From NCBI RefSeq assembly GCF_042434915.1, contig NZ_CP170198.1, positions 1,612,001-1,676,000 of the forward strand: DNA of 64,000 nucleotides, read 5' to 3'. This DNA comes from Aquimarina sp042434915 (GTDB lineage: Bacteria; Bacteroidota; Bacteroidia; Flavobacteriales; Flavobacteriaceae). Of this stretch, positions 34,301-43,296 are shown piece by piece; position 1 is the first letter of the stretch, and every line of letters starts with the position of its first letter. The translations under genes and the position numbers were made by a program. A model generated the notes under the pieces. That model made no database searches. It was not told the origin of the DNA and worked only from the letters and a program-made list of their open reading frames with translations.

Positions 34301-34327
34301 CAAATGTAGCCATATTTTTTTTGCCAA
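34301..34327 (-). promoter_or_regulatory. Promoter of the PhnP-like gene
   Basis: Minus strand: TTG (34327-34325), a 16-base spacer and TACATTTG (34308-34301). The -7 element is exact; the spacer is one base short of the usual range. Transcription would start about 10 bases before the start codon. Confidence 0.45.
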
Positions 34328-34400
34328 AAACGAATTCATTTATGTTAAATGTTATTTAAAGCCGATATAAAATTCAGAAATTTGTAATTCATATTTTTTA

Positions 34401-34425
34401 TAATACCTAGGTATTATTAATTTTA
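34401..34425 (+). promoter_or_regulatory. 16-bp palindrome beside a -7-like element
   Basis: TAATACCTAGGTATTA (34401-34416) is a perfect palindrome. The next bases, TAATTTTA at 34418-34425, are one base from the TAnnTTTG consensus and precede the start at 34453. This is where a repressor or activator dimer could bind. No regulator that would do so is known. Confidence 0.3.
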
Positions 34426-34452
34426 CATTGAACAAAAAAAGCCCCTAGCGCT

Positions 34453-35907
34453 ATGCCTATAACTATAATGGGAGATAAGGAATTCGAATCAGTTCCTTCA
34501 ATTAAGAGTAAAGCCTTACGCATCAATCTCAATCAAAATATTTACGGAACTTTTTCCGAGATTGGAGCTGGTCAAGAAACGGTACGTAATTTTTTTAGAG
34601 CAGGAGGTGCTTCTGGTACTATTGCCAAAGCAATGAGCGCCTATGACAAGGATTTTAGCGATGCTATTTATGGTATCGAAAGTGACAAACGTTATGTAAC
34701 CGAAGCACGGTTAAAAAAAATGTTATCGCATGAGGTTAATTTAATGGAGGAGCGGATTTCGCGAGAAAAACACCCGAACAAACTCTTTTTTAGTTACGCC
34801 AATACTGTTGCCACAATCGATTTTGCGAAAAAATATAAAGGCCATGGCTGGATTGGTATACGATATCAAACTGTTCCTAATGAAGAGTATAACGAAATTT
34901 CGCTACACATACGATTTCATGAAAATGATGCCCGTTTACAACAAATGACTTTGGGGATTTTGGGAGTAAATCTAATTTATGGTGCCTATTATAAATACGA
35001 TAATCCAAAAAAACTTCTTAGATATCTCTACGATCATTTGGATAAAGATCAAATTGAAATTGATACAATTAACTTTTCGGGACCTAGATTCAAAAAAGTT
35101 GACAACCGCCTCATGAGTCTTCAGTTAGTGAAAAATGGTATGACTGAAGCAGTTATTTTTGGACCAGATGGTAATAATATTTTACCTGCGAGGATACTAT
35201 ATAAAAAGAATATTTTGGCGTTACGAGGTAGTTTTAGACCTGTTACCAAAGTAAATATGGATATCTATAAGAAATCTCTGAATAGATTTCTAGATGAAAA
35301 TAAAGTAGATAAGAAAAAAACTGAAGTGATTTTTGAAATTACGCTCTCCAATTTAAGAGCCGAGGGTGAAATTGATGAAAAAGATTTTATGGATCGAGCA
35401 AGGTTACTTTGCTCCCTAGGTCAGACAGTCATGATTTCTAACTTTCAAGAATATTATAAAGTAGTCGAATATTTTTCTAACTACACCAAGGAACGCATGG
35501 CACTTGCAATGGGTGTTAATAATTTGGTAGATATTTTTGATGAAAAGTACTATCGTCACCTTAGCGGTGGTATTTTAGAAGCTTTTGGAAAATTATTTTT
35601 TAAAGATCTAAAAGTTTATCTCTATCCCTTAAAAGATCATAAAACGGGAGAAATTACTAATAGTGACAATCTCAAAGTACATCCTAGAATGAAAGAATTG
35701 TATAAATTCTTTAAATACAATGGTAAGTTGCAAGATATTACGGACTATGATCCTGATATTATGGATGTCTTTTCAAGAGAAGTACTGCAAATGATTCATG
35801 ATGGAGAAGCTGGCTGGGAAACTATGCTGCCTGAGGGAATAGCTGATATTATTAAAGAAAACAATCTTTTTGGATATAATCTCAAGACTACTAAAACCTT
35901 AAAATAA
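34453..35907 (+). CDS. Conserved protein of unknown function (484 residues)
   Basis: I do not recognise a known enzyme. The sequence is hydrophilic, has no signal peptide and no membrane segment, and is well ordered throughout: IYGTFSEIGAGQETVRNFFRAGGASGTIAKAMSAYD near the start, an HVxxxF-rich middle, and RARLLCSLGQTVMISNFQEYYKVVEYF toward the end. ATG 34468 is a possible alternative start. Homologues that I recall from Bacteroidota and cyanobacteria carry misleading names such as 'TonB-dependent receptor', which the absence of a signal peptide contradicts. It is monocistronic, divergent from the PhnP-like unit, and ends in a strong hairpin. Confidence 0.75.
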   Translation: MPITIMGDKEFESVPSIKSKALRINLNQNIYGTFSEIGAGQETVRNFFRAGGASGTIAKAMSAYDKDFSDAIYGIESDKRYVTEARLKKMLSHEVNLMEERISREKHPNKLFFSYANTVATIDFAKKYKGHGWIGIRYQTVPNEEYNEISLHIRFHENDARLQQMTLGILGVNLIYGAYYKYDNPKKLLRYLYDHLDKDQIEIDTINFSGPRFKKVDNRLMSLQLVKNGMTEAVIFGPDGNNILPARILYKKNILALRGSFRPVTKVNMDIYKKSLNRFLDENKVDKKKTEVIFEITLSNLRAEGEIDEKDFMDRARLLCSLGQTVMISNFQEYYKVVEYFSNYTKERMALAMGVNNLVDIFDEKYYRHLSGGILEAFGKLFFKDLKVYLYPLKDHKTGEITNSDNLKVHPRMKELYKFFKYNGKLQDITDYDPDIMDVFSREVLQMIHDGEAGWETMLPEGIADIIKENNLFGYNLKTTKTLK

Positions 35908-35909
35908 TA

Positions 35910-35952
35910 GAAACTACCAGATGTGTATTTTTACTACACATCTGGTAGTTTC
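35910..35952 (+). terminator. Hairpin after the 484-residue gene
   Basis: An 18-bp perfect stem (35910-35927 with 35935-35952) has a seven-base loop. The T-run after it is short, so it acts either as a terminator or as a 3'-end stabiliser. Confidence 0.6.
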
Positions 35953-36091
35953 ACTTATTAAACCACACTTTAATGTAGTACTTTTATGTTAATGCTTATA
36001 GCTTTGTTCGATTCGCAAAAGAACTATTATTATTAATTTTTCGTAGGCATGCAACTATATTAAAAACATCCAACGCTACTTTAACAATTCA

Positions 36092-36544
36092 CTATTTTAA
36101 GATTTGTGCTGCGTGATCTTTAGTTTTTACTTTTGAAATAACTTCTTCTATAACACCCTCTTCATCGATAACAAAAGTAGTGCGATGTATCCCGTCATAC
36201 TCTTTACCCATAAATTTTTTAGGACCCCATACACCAAAAGCATTGATTACCTCTTTATCTTCATCTGCTAGTAACGGGTATGGTAGTTCGTATTTATTTT
36301 TAAAATTTTGTTGACGCTTAGCACTATCTGCACTAACTCCTAAAATTTCATAGCCCTGTGACTGGAAGGTATGATAATTATCTTTGAGATTGCATGCCTC
36401 TGCAGTACATCCTGGTGTGCTCGCTTTTGGATAAAAGAAGACAACTAGTTTTTTATTTTTAAAATCTTGAAGGCTTACTGTATTACCATCTTGATCCAAA
36501 GCTGAAAAGTCTGGAGCCTTATCCCCTTCTTTAAGTAATGTCAT
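36092..36544 (-). CDS. bcp: Thiol peroxidase (bacterioferritin comigratory protein)
   Basis: The 150-residue peroxiredoxin has the peroxidatic Cys46 in ASTPGCTAEACNLKD and the resolving Cys51 five residues later, which is the hallmark of atypical 2-Cys Bcp. It reduces hydrogen peroxide and organic peroxides with thioredoxin, in the cytoplasm. The opening GDKAPDFSALDQDG and the YPKASTPGC pattern fit the family. It is divergent from nth. Its neighbours do not show an oxidative-stress regulon, although nth repairs oxidised bases. Confidence 0.92.
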   Translation of the reverse strand: MTLLKEGDKAPDFSALDQDGNTVSLQDFKNKKLVVFFYPKASTPGCTAEACNLKDNYHTFQSQGYEILGVSADSAKRQQNFKNKYELPYPLLADEDKEVINAFGVWGPKKFMGKEYDGIHRTTFVIDEEGVIEEVISKVKTKDHAAQILK

Positions 36545-36617
36545 AATATAAATAGATTACGAAATTTAATATGTCAAATTTCTTATTTTGTTTAAATTTA
36601 GCCTAAAAGTACATAAA

Positions 36618-37277
36618 ATGACAAAACAGGAAAAGGTTAACTATGTTATAAAAACTCTAAAAGACTTATATCCTACAATACCAATACCTTTGGACCATAA
36701 AGATCCTTATACCTTATTAATAGCCGTGCTTATGAGTGCACAAAGCACCGATGTTCGAGTGAATCAAATTACACCCTTGTTATTTGAACGCGCAGATAAT
36801 CCATATGCTATGATCAAGCTCTCGATTGACGAAATAAGAGCTATCATAAAACCCGTTGGATTAAGCCCTATGAAAGCTAAGGGAATTCACGGTTTATCGC
36901 ATATCTTAATTGACAAATACAATGGTGAGGTACCACAAAGTTTTGAAGCTTTAGAATCTCTACCTGCTGTAGGACATAAAACTGCGAGTGTTGTGATGTC
37001 CCAAGCTTTTGGTGTACCGGCGTTTCCTGTTGACACCCATATTCATCGACTTATGTATCGTTGGGGGTTTACAAACGGAAAAAATGTAACACAAACAGAA
37101 AAAGATGCTAAACGCCTTTTTCCAGAAGCGTGTTGGAATGACCTACACCTACAAATTATATGGTATGGTAGACAGTATTCTCCTGCTAGAGGATGGGATC
37201 TATCAAAAGATATCATTACCCGCACTATAGGCAGAAAAACTGTATTGAATGACTATTACAAAAAAAGACCTGTGTAA
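36618..37277 (+). CDS. nth: Endonuclease III homologue lacking the Fe-S cluster
   Basis: The 219-residue protein has the helix-hairpin-helix and catalytic residues of endonuclease III: SAQSTDVRVNQITPLLF, LESLPAVGHKTASVV with the Schiff-base Lys121, and FPVDTHIHRLMYR with Asp139. The C-terminal four-cysteine 4Fe-4S loop of E. coli Nth is absent: only one cysteine (EACWND) is left, and the region reads WYGRQYSPARGWDLSKD. ATG 36618 is chosen, since the TTG at 36588 lies in an unconserved stretch. Removal of oxidised pyrimidines by glycosylase and lyase action is expected. I recall this cluster-less form in other flavobacteria. Confidence 0.88.
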   Translation: MTKQEKVNYVIKTLKDLYPTIPIPLDHKDPYTLLIAVLMSAQSTDVRVNQITPLLFERADNPYAMIKLSIDEIRAIIKPVGLSPMKAKGIHGLSHILIDKYNGEVPQSFEALESLPAVGHKTASVVMSQAFGVPAFPVDTHIHRLMYRWGFTNGKNVTQTEKDAKRLFPEACWNDLHLQIIWYGRQYSPARGWDLSKDIITRTIGRKTVLNDYYKKRPV

Positions 37278-37292
37278 AACAGGTCTTTTTTA
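37261..37292 (+). terminator. Terminator overlapping the end of nth
   Basis: AAAAAAGACCTGT pairs with ACAGGTCTTTTT around a five-base loop that contains the nth stop codon. A T-run follows. Confidence 0.85.
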
Positions 37293-37515
37293 TTAATTTA
37301 ATGAGGTTTCGAATTGAAAATCTCCTACGTCGATTATATTTAACGACTTCGAAAAATTAAGTAAGAAATCAACGGTCTGCTTTTGTGGTTGCAAACATAT
37401 ATCCTCTTTTATACGAGTGTTTTTAAAGTAAAATTTTGCCATAGTATCGTCTTAAAAAATAGTTATTATAAGAAGATAACGGCAGTAAAACAATTTTTAT
37501 TGTCTCATACAAATG

Positions 37516-38100
37516 TTAATTTGTTAAGACGATATTATTTTTATCAATCACTTTTCTCAAATTAATTAAAGCATATCGCATTCTTCCTAATGCGGTATTG
37601 ATACTTACTCCTGTTTTATCAGAAATTTCTTTAAAACTCATATCTTTATACATTCTCATCACAAGAACCTCTCGCTGGTCTTCTGGCAGTTCTTGTATGA
37701 TCGTTCGTAGTTCCTCTTCTATTTGATCTTTAATCAGTTGCTTCTCGGCATTAAGACCCGTATCACTGATTACTGAAAAGATACTGAACTCTCCGTTATC
37801 CTCAAACTTTGGCATACGATTACCTTTTCTAAAATGATCAATTACAAGATTGTGAGCAATACGCATTACCCATGGCAAAAACTTACCTTCTTCATTGTAT
37901 TTCCCCTTTTTTAAGGTCTTAATAACCTTAATAAAAGTATCTTGAAAAATATCCTCAGAAACATCTTTATCAAATACTTTTGAAAATATAAAACTGTAAA
38001 TACGTTGTTTGTGTCGTTCTATGAGAGAAGCTAAAGCAGCTTCATCACCTTGGATATAACGGCTTACTAAAAGCGCGTCAGATAGCGTGTAATCTTTCAT
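37516..38100 (-). CDS. ECF-type sigma factor
   Basis: The 194-residue protein has region 2 (DALLVSRYIQGDEAALASLIERH, IYSFIFSKVFDKDVSEDIFQDTFIKVIK, the latter as region 2.4) and region 4 (LPEDQREVLVMRMYKDMSFKEISDKTGVSINTALGRMRYAL, with the helix-turn-helix near residue 150-175). There is no linker domain, as in ECF factors. An anti-sigma factor is not encoded next to it, so control may be by other means. It lies divergent from uvrA, an arrangement I recall from other flavobacteria. The regulon cannot be told. Confidence 0.88.
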   Translation of the reverse strand: MKDYTLSDALLVSRYIQGDEAALASLIERHKQRIYSFIFSKVFDKDVSEDIFQDTFIKVIKTLKKGKYNEEGKFLPWVMRIAHNLVIDHFRKGNRMPKFEDNGEFSIFSVISDTGLNAEKQLIKDQIEEELRTIIQELPEDQREVLVMRMYKDMSFKEISDKTGVSINTALGRMRYALINLRKVIDKNNIVLTN

Positions 38101-38307
38101 ACCATACTTAATTTTAGTACCAACAAGCTTGGGGCTCGGGCTATGTTAAACTTAAAAAGTAATGATATTCTATAGGCTATTTATTTAGTTTTGGGTTGAT
38201 TTGATGGGGCTAATATAATAACTCTAAGTGAATAACAAATCATTTTTGTTAATTTTTTTAACTGTATATATCCCCAAAGCGGATTATTAATCTAATTTGG
38301 GATTGCT

Positions 38308-38315
38308 TATCTTTG
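38308..38315 (+). promoter_or_regulatory. -7 element before uvrA
   Basis: TATCTTTG is an exact TAnnTTTG match, 22 bases before ATG 38337. It includes an in-frame TTG at 38313 that cannot be the start. Confidence 0.55.
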
Positions 38316-38336
38316 CCGCTATACTGCGTTTTTACT

Positions 38337-41117
38337 ATGACTCAAGACATCACCACTTTAGATCCAAAAAAAAATATTTTAATTAAAGGAGCTAAGCTTC
38401 ACAACCTTAAAAATCTAGATGTTGCGATTCCTCGTAATAAATTAGTCGTAATCACTGGTTTATCGGGTTCTGGTAAATCTAGTCTTGCCTTTGATACTTT
38501 ATATGCAGAGGGTCAGCGCCGATATGTAGAGAGTTTATCATCCTATGCAAGACAATTTTTAGGACGTTTGAATAAGCCTAAAGTAGATTATATAAAGGGT
38601 ATTGCGCCCGCAATCGCTATTGAACAAAAAGTAAATTCTACTAATCCAAGATCTACAGTTGGAACTACTACAGAAATTTATGATTATCTAAAACTTTTGT
38701 ATGCTCGTATTGGCAAAACCTACTCTCCTATCTCTGGTAATGAAGTAAAAAAGGATACTGTAACAGACCTTATAAATTATGTGAAGCAATTTGATGATGG
38801 TGAAAAGATGCTATTGCTAGCAACCATATTTGTCGAGGAAGGAAGAACAACCGAAGAAAAATTGAAAGTTCTGCAACAACAAGGCTATGCTCGTATAAAA
38901 GTTAATGATCAAGTTGTACGTATTGAGGAGGCTCAATTTACAAGCGACGATACGTTATTTTTAGTTGTGGATCGTATTATTAAAAGAGATGACGAGGATT
39001 TTTATAATCGATTGGCTGATGCTGTGGATGCTGCTTTTTTTCAAGGAAAAGGGAGCTGTTATATTGAGACGTTAAGCGATAATACTTTACGTCAATTCAG
39101 CAACAAATTTGAACTAGATGGAATTACGTTTCTAGAACCAAACGTGCATCTTTTTAGTTTCAACAATCCATATGGTGCTTGCCCCCAGTGTGAGGGTTAT
39201 GGTGATGTAATAGGTATTGATGAGGATTTAGTAATTCCTAATACAGGTTTAAGTATTTATGAAGAAGCTGTATTTCCTTGGCGGGGTGAAAGTATGAGCT
39301 GGTACAAAGATCAATTAATCAATTCTGCTTATAAATTTGATTTTCCTATACATAAGCCATACTATGAACTTTCCGAGAGTCAAAAAGAGTTACTATGGAA
39401 AGGTAATAGTTACTTTGAAGGAATTGATAGTTTTTTCAAAGAGCTTGAGGCCAAAGCCTATAAAATTCAGAATCGTGTAATGTTATCACGCTACCGCGGT
39501 AAAACACGTTGTTCGATGTGCCAAGGAAAACGTTTACGTACCGAGACCAACTATGTCAAAATTGCGAATACAACAATTACTGATTTAGTAGATAAACCAT
39601 TGGATGAATTAATAGTATTCTTTAAGAATTTAAAACTTAGTATTTCTGATAGCCAAATCGCTAAACGCTTGCTTAAAGAAATAAATAGCAGACTTAGTTT
39701 TTTAAGTAAAGTAGGACTTGATTATCTAACACTTAATAGAAAATCTAATAGCTTATCAGGAGGAGAATCACAACGTATTAACTTAGCTACTTCTTTGGGA
39801 AGTAGTCTTGTAGGTTCTATGTATATTTTGGACGAACCCAGTATCGGCCTACATCCAAAAGACACCGAAAAACTCATACAAGTACTTTTATCCTTGAGAA
39901 ATCTTGGTAATACAGTGATTGTCGTAGAGCATGATGAGGATATTATGAAGGCTGCCGACGAAATTATAGATATCGGTCCCGAAGCTGGTACACATGGTGG
40001 TCAATTGGTGGCCGCAGGTACGTACAATGAAATTTTAAGTGCTGAATCGTTAACTGCCAAATATTTAAACGGTGATTTTAGCATTGAGGTTCCAGCAAAG
40101 CGTAGAACCTCTTCCTATTATCTAGAAATACTTGGAGCTCGAGAAAATAATCTCAGTAATATTGACGTAACTATACCACTGGGAGTATTTACAGCTGTCA
40201 CAGGAGTTTCGGGTAGCGGAAAAAGTACTCTCATCAAAAAAATAGTATACCCAGCACTACTAAAAAAACTAGGCGGCTATGGTGAGAAAGCGGGCCAGTT
40301 TACTGCTCTAAAAGGGAAATTTAGTAATATAAAACATGTAGAATTTGTAGATCAAAATCCAATTGGTCGCTCCTCAAGATCCAACCCTGTCACTTATATT
40401 AAGGCTTATGATGATATAAGAGCTTTATTTTCTAACCAAAAGCTAGCAACTATACGTAATTATAAGCCAAAACATTTTTCGTTCAACGTGGATGGAGGCA
40501 GATGCGAAACGTGCAAAGGAGAAGGAGAAGTTACCATAGAGATGCAGTTTATGGCTGATGTTCATCTTACTTGTGAAACTTGTAATGGTAAACGATTTAA
40601 AAAAGAAGTTCTCGAAGTGACTTTTCATGACAAAAATATCGACGATATTTTATGTATGACTATTGATGATGCTATAGAATTTTTTACCGCTCATAATCAA
40701 CCTAAAATTACTAAAAAGTTACAGCCGTTGCAAGATGTAGGCTTAGGGTACGTGCAATTGGGACAAAGCTCTTCTACGCTATCTGGTGGCGAAGCACAAC
40801 GAATTAAGTTAGCATCCTTCTTAGTAAAAGGTATCACAAAAGATAAGGCTTTATTTATCTTTGACGAACCTACTACTGGATTACATTTTCATGACATAAA
40901 AAAACTTCTAAAATCGTTTAATGAACTTATAGAAAAAGGGCACTCTGTGCTAGTTATTGAACATAATTTAGATTTAATAAAATGTGCCGATTACATTATA
41001 GATTTAGGTCCTGATGGTGGAAAATATGGCGGAACAATAGTTGCAAAAGGTACTCCCGAAGAGATAATTAAAGTTAAGGAATCCTATACTGGACAATTTT
41101 TAAAAGAAAAGCTGTAA
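38337..41117 (+). CDS. uvrA: Excinuclease ABC subunit A
   Basis: The product has 926 residues and starts at ATG 38337 because the preceding TTG lies in the -7 element. It has two ABC modules: Walker A GLSGSGKSSLAFDTLYAEG in the first and GVSGSGKSTLIKKIV in the second; signatures NSLSGGESQRINLATSL and STLSGGEAQRIKLASFL; Walker B in YILDEPSIGLHP and FIFDEPTTGLHFHD. Two zinc-finger-like pairs (CPQCEGYGD with CSMCQGKR, and CETCKGEGEV with CETCNGKR) are present. It scans DNA for bulky lesions with UvrB in nucleotide excision repair. Complete and of normal length. Confidence 0.97.
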   Translation: MTQDITTLDPKKNILIKGAKLHNLKNLDVAIPRNKLVVITGLSGSGKSSLAFDTLYAEGQRRYVESLSSYARQFLGRLNKPKVDYIKGIAPAIAIEQKVNSTNPRSTVGTTTEIYDYLKLLYARIGKTYSPISGNEVKKDTVTDLINYVKQFDDGEKMLLLATIFVEEGRTTEEKLKVLQQQGYARIKVNDQVVRIEEAQFTSDDTLFLVVDRIIKRDDEDFYNRLADAVDAAFFQGKGSCYIETLSDNTLRQFSNKFELDGITFLEPNVHLFSFNNPYGACPQCEGYGDVIGIDEDLVIPNTGLSIYEEAVFPWRGESMSWYKDQLINSAYKFDFPIHKPYYELSESQKELLWKGNSYFEGIDSFFKELEAKAYKIQNRVMLSRYRGKTRCSMCQGKRLRTETNYVKIANTTITDLVDKPLDELIVFFKNLKLSISDSQIAKRLLKEINSRLSFLSKVGLDYLTLNRKSNSLSGGESQRINLATSLGSSLVGSMYILDEPSIGLHPKDTEKLIQVLLSLRNLGNTVIVVEHDEDIMKAADEIIDIGPEAGTHGGQLVAAGTYNEILSAESLTAKYLNGDFSIEVPAKRRTSSYYLEILGARENNLSNIDVTIPLGVFTAVTGVSGSGKSTLIKKIVYPALLKKLGGYGEKAGQFTALKGKFSNIKHVEFVDQNPIGRSSRSNPVTYIKAYDDIRALFSNQKLATIRNYKPKHFSFNVDGGRCETCKGEGEVTIEMQFMADVHLTCETCNGKRFKKEVLEVTFHDKNIDDILCMTIDDAIEFFTAHNQPKITKKLQPLQDVGLGYVQLGQSSSTLSGGEAQRIKLASFLVKGITKDKALFIFDEPTTGLHFHDIKKLLKSFNELIEKGHSVLVIEHNLDLIKCADYIIDLGPDGGKYGGTIVAKGTPEEIIKVKESYTGQFLKEKL

Positions 41118-42043
41118 GGATACGGGATGTTTACATCAAAGTTCCTTTGCTAATAATAGTATCCATCTACGCATAGAACATTGTACGTAATATTTTTTAT
41201 GATTCGCTCGGTTGCAAATCAGTATTAACTTCTAAAAATTATGTAGTAAAAGAACCTATAAAACAACATAGCATTTATTTTGTTGGGTTTAGTTCATTCT
41301 TAAAATAGAAACCTCAACTTTGAAAAATTGGTAATGAATCGAATCGCATATTTTTTTAAAAAAATTGTAAACATCCCCTTTTTAAAACTTCTTGCTTTTT
41401 TATTTTAAACTTACAGTTTCAAGAAATGATATTTAAAAAACTAATCTTAGTAAAACAAGCATCTATAGGATCAACAAAATTATTTAACTGAGATTATTTG
41501 TTACTTACAAATTTTAGATTTGTCAAGGTTACAAACTCCTACCCTATTACTGTAACATTCCTGTTGTTCTACATATTAAAATAGGTGTATGTAAAAGTGA
41601 TTATGCACTCTGATACACCCCACTAGGTTCTATCGTTAATAAATAGCAAGTGACTTAATTTTTAACGAAACATTACATGTGTTGTTTTTGTAATACTTTT
41701 CAAAACCGCTAATTAATGTGTATACCCTTTTAAAATCTCACGTATATTACAATGCTTTTCTCTCTTCTTATAAATTATTAAAACCCTAGAAATACTGTAA
41801 TAACAAAAATTGAAATTCACCCAACTAAACTTTATGTTCACTTTATAAAATAAGCTGTTCAAAATTTTATCAAAAAATGTTTAAGTCACCTTTAAGAACA
41901 AGTGTATTGTTTAAAAAAAAACGATAAAACTAAAACACAAATAAATAACTAACTGAAAATCATGTTTTTATGTTTTTGGCACGTTGATTGATTACTATAT
42001 CTACGAACTTAGAACTGAGCAGTTCTATCTAAATTATAGAAAT
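41118..42043. other. Gene-free AT-rich region of 0.9 kb
   Basis: No frame has a convincing gene here, and I see no homology to tRNA, tmRNA or RNase P. Visible structure: a two-tier stem-loop at 41584-41619 (GGTGTAT with ATACACC outside, AGTG with CACT inside), a 6-bp hairpin at 41507-41523 (ACAAAT with ATTTGT), and a 7-bp hairpin TAGAACT/AGTTCTA at 42010-42027 just ahead of the next start codon. None has a typical T-run. No TAnnTTTG element with a spaced TTG is seen, so the promoter of the next gene is unclear. Confidence 0.6.
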
Positions 42044-43210
42044 ATGAGAAATTTTATTTTACTTTTGGCAGGTTTCTTATTCGTGTCATCAAACATTCAA
42101 GCAAATACAGAGTATACAGCATCAAGCTACTTGACTCGAAATAATAATTCTTTTATTTTTACTGAGGGTGGTGTGGAGTTTTCGATATATCCCGATGGTC
42201 AATTTGATTTCTATTTACCTAATGCTCATCGCAGAAGTAATGTTAGTGTTGCTGTAAGTAGACCGGGAGTAAGTATTAGTTTTAATGCTGGTTATAATTA
42301 TGATCCGTATGTTCAATACGATGATTATGGAGCGGTTGTTCAAATAGAAAATGTTCCTGTATTTTATGATTACTACGGACGAATAACGCAAGCTGGTGAT
42401 GTTTATATTACCTATAATCGTTATGGGCGAATTGCTCGACTAGGTGGATTGTATGTGAATTATAATGCTTATGGAAACTATGTAAATGTATCAGGATACA
42501 TAAATAATTATAATCGACACTACGTTTATCGTCCTCATCATGCTTATTTTACAATTCCTGTAGTATCGAGATGTATCGTATACGAGCGTCCATACCGAAG
42601 ATATTATACTCCATATAGATACTCTTATAATGTGTATCGAAAATCATATCAAAGAGGGTATGTACAGAGTCCTTATCGTACAAAATCTTATTATAGACCT
42701 TCTCAACGTGTTAGCACTTATAATCGAGGGGCTTACCTTAAAACGTCTCGTCAAATTGCTTATCAAGATAGAAGCAGAAGAATTCAAACTCAAAAAAGAA
42801 ACGATAAGTTATATTTAGAGAACTCACGTAGTAGAAGTACATCTAACACCTATACTAAGCAGAGATCGGGTACTAAAAAAATTATTAGTCCTAATACTAG
42901 AACTACTAAAAAGGCGGTAGTTTCAAAAAGAACATCAAGAGTAGCTCCCAGAAGATATGAGGGAACTAATAGACAAATAACAACGAATTCTACTCAAAAT
43001 AGAAATACTACTGTAACAAATAGATCTTCACGTCGTCCTTCTAATACAGGAAACCGTGTCTCGCCTAAAACGAGTAAGAATACAACAAATGTAGCAAGAT
43101 CTACTACGAATAATGGTAGAGCAAAAGTATCAAAAATAGCAAAAAGATCAACACCTACAAGAGCAGCTTCTAGAACTCGAACCTCTAGTACATCGCGAAG
43201 TAGAAGTTAA
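42044..43210 (+). CDS. Secreted Tyr/Gly-repeat protein with very basic C-terminus
   Basis: The product is 388 residues from ATG 42044 with a signal peptide ending near SNIQAN. Residues from about 30 to 150 contain loose repeats of the form Y-x-x-YG-x-I (YDYYGRITQAGDV, YNRYGRIARLGGLY, YNAYGNYVNVSGY). Next comes a Tyr/His/Arg-rich stretch (about residues 160-220) and then a long tail, from about residue 220, rich in Arg, Ser, Thr and Lys, ending TRTSSTSRSRS. There is no catalytic motif. I know similar proteins in flavobacteria without a function. Binding of a polyanion by the tail is inference. It may sit at the cell surface or in the periplasm. Confidence 0.75.
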   Translation: MRNFILLLAGFLFVSSNIQANTEYTASSYLTRNNNSFIFTEGGVEFSIYPDGQFDFYLPNAHRRSNVSVAVSRPGVSISFNAGYNYDPYVQYDDYGAVVQIENVPVFYDYYGRITQAGDVYITYNRYGRIARLGGLYVNYNAYGNYVNVSGYINNYNRHYVYRPHHAYFTIPVVSRCIVYERPYRRYYTPYRYSYNVYRKSYQRGYVQSPYRTKSYYRPSQRVSTYNRGAYLKTSRQIAYQDRSRRIQTQKRNDKLYLENSRSRSTSNTYTKQRSGTKKIISPNTRTTKKAVVSKRTSRVAPRRYEGTNRQITTNSTQNRNTTVTNRSSRRPSNTGNRVSPKTSKNTTNVARSTTNNGRAKVSKIAKRSTPTRAASRTRTSSTSRSRS

Positions 43211-43249
43211 TACTATAAAGAAATCTAATTTTTTGGTTGGTTAGTTGGA

Positions 43250-43296
43250 GAATCCCCCAGAGTTGTATGCTTAGGCACCTCGGGGGATTTTCTTTA
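43250..43296 (+). terminator. Terminator for the basic-tail gene
   Basis: AATCCCCC pairs with GGGGGATT, extended by GAG with CTC past a bulge, and is followed by a T-rich tract. The loop holds the stop codon of the convergent flippase gene at 43271-43273, so the two genes are packed tail to tail. Confidence 0.7.
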
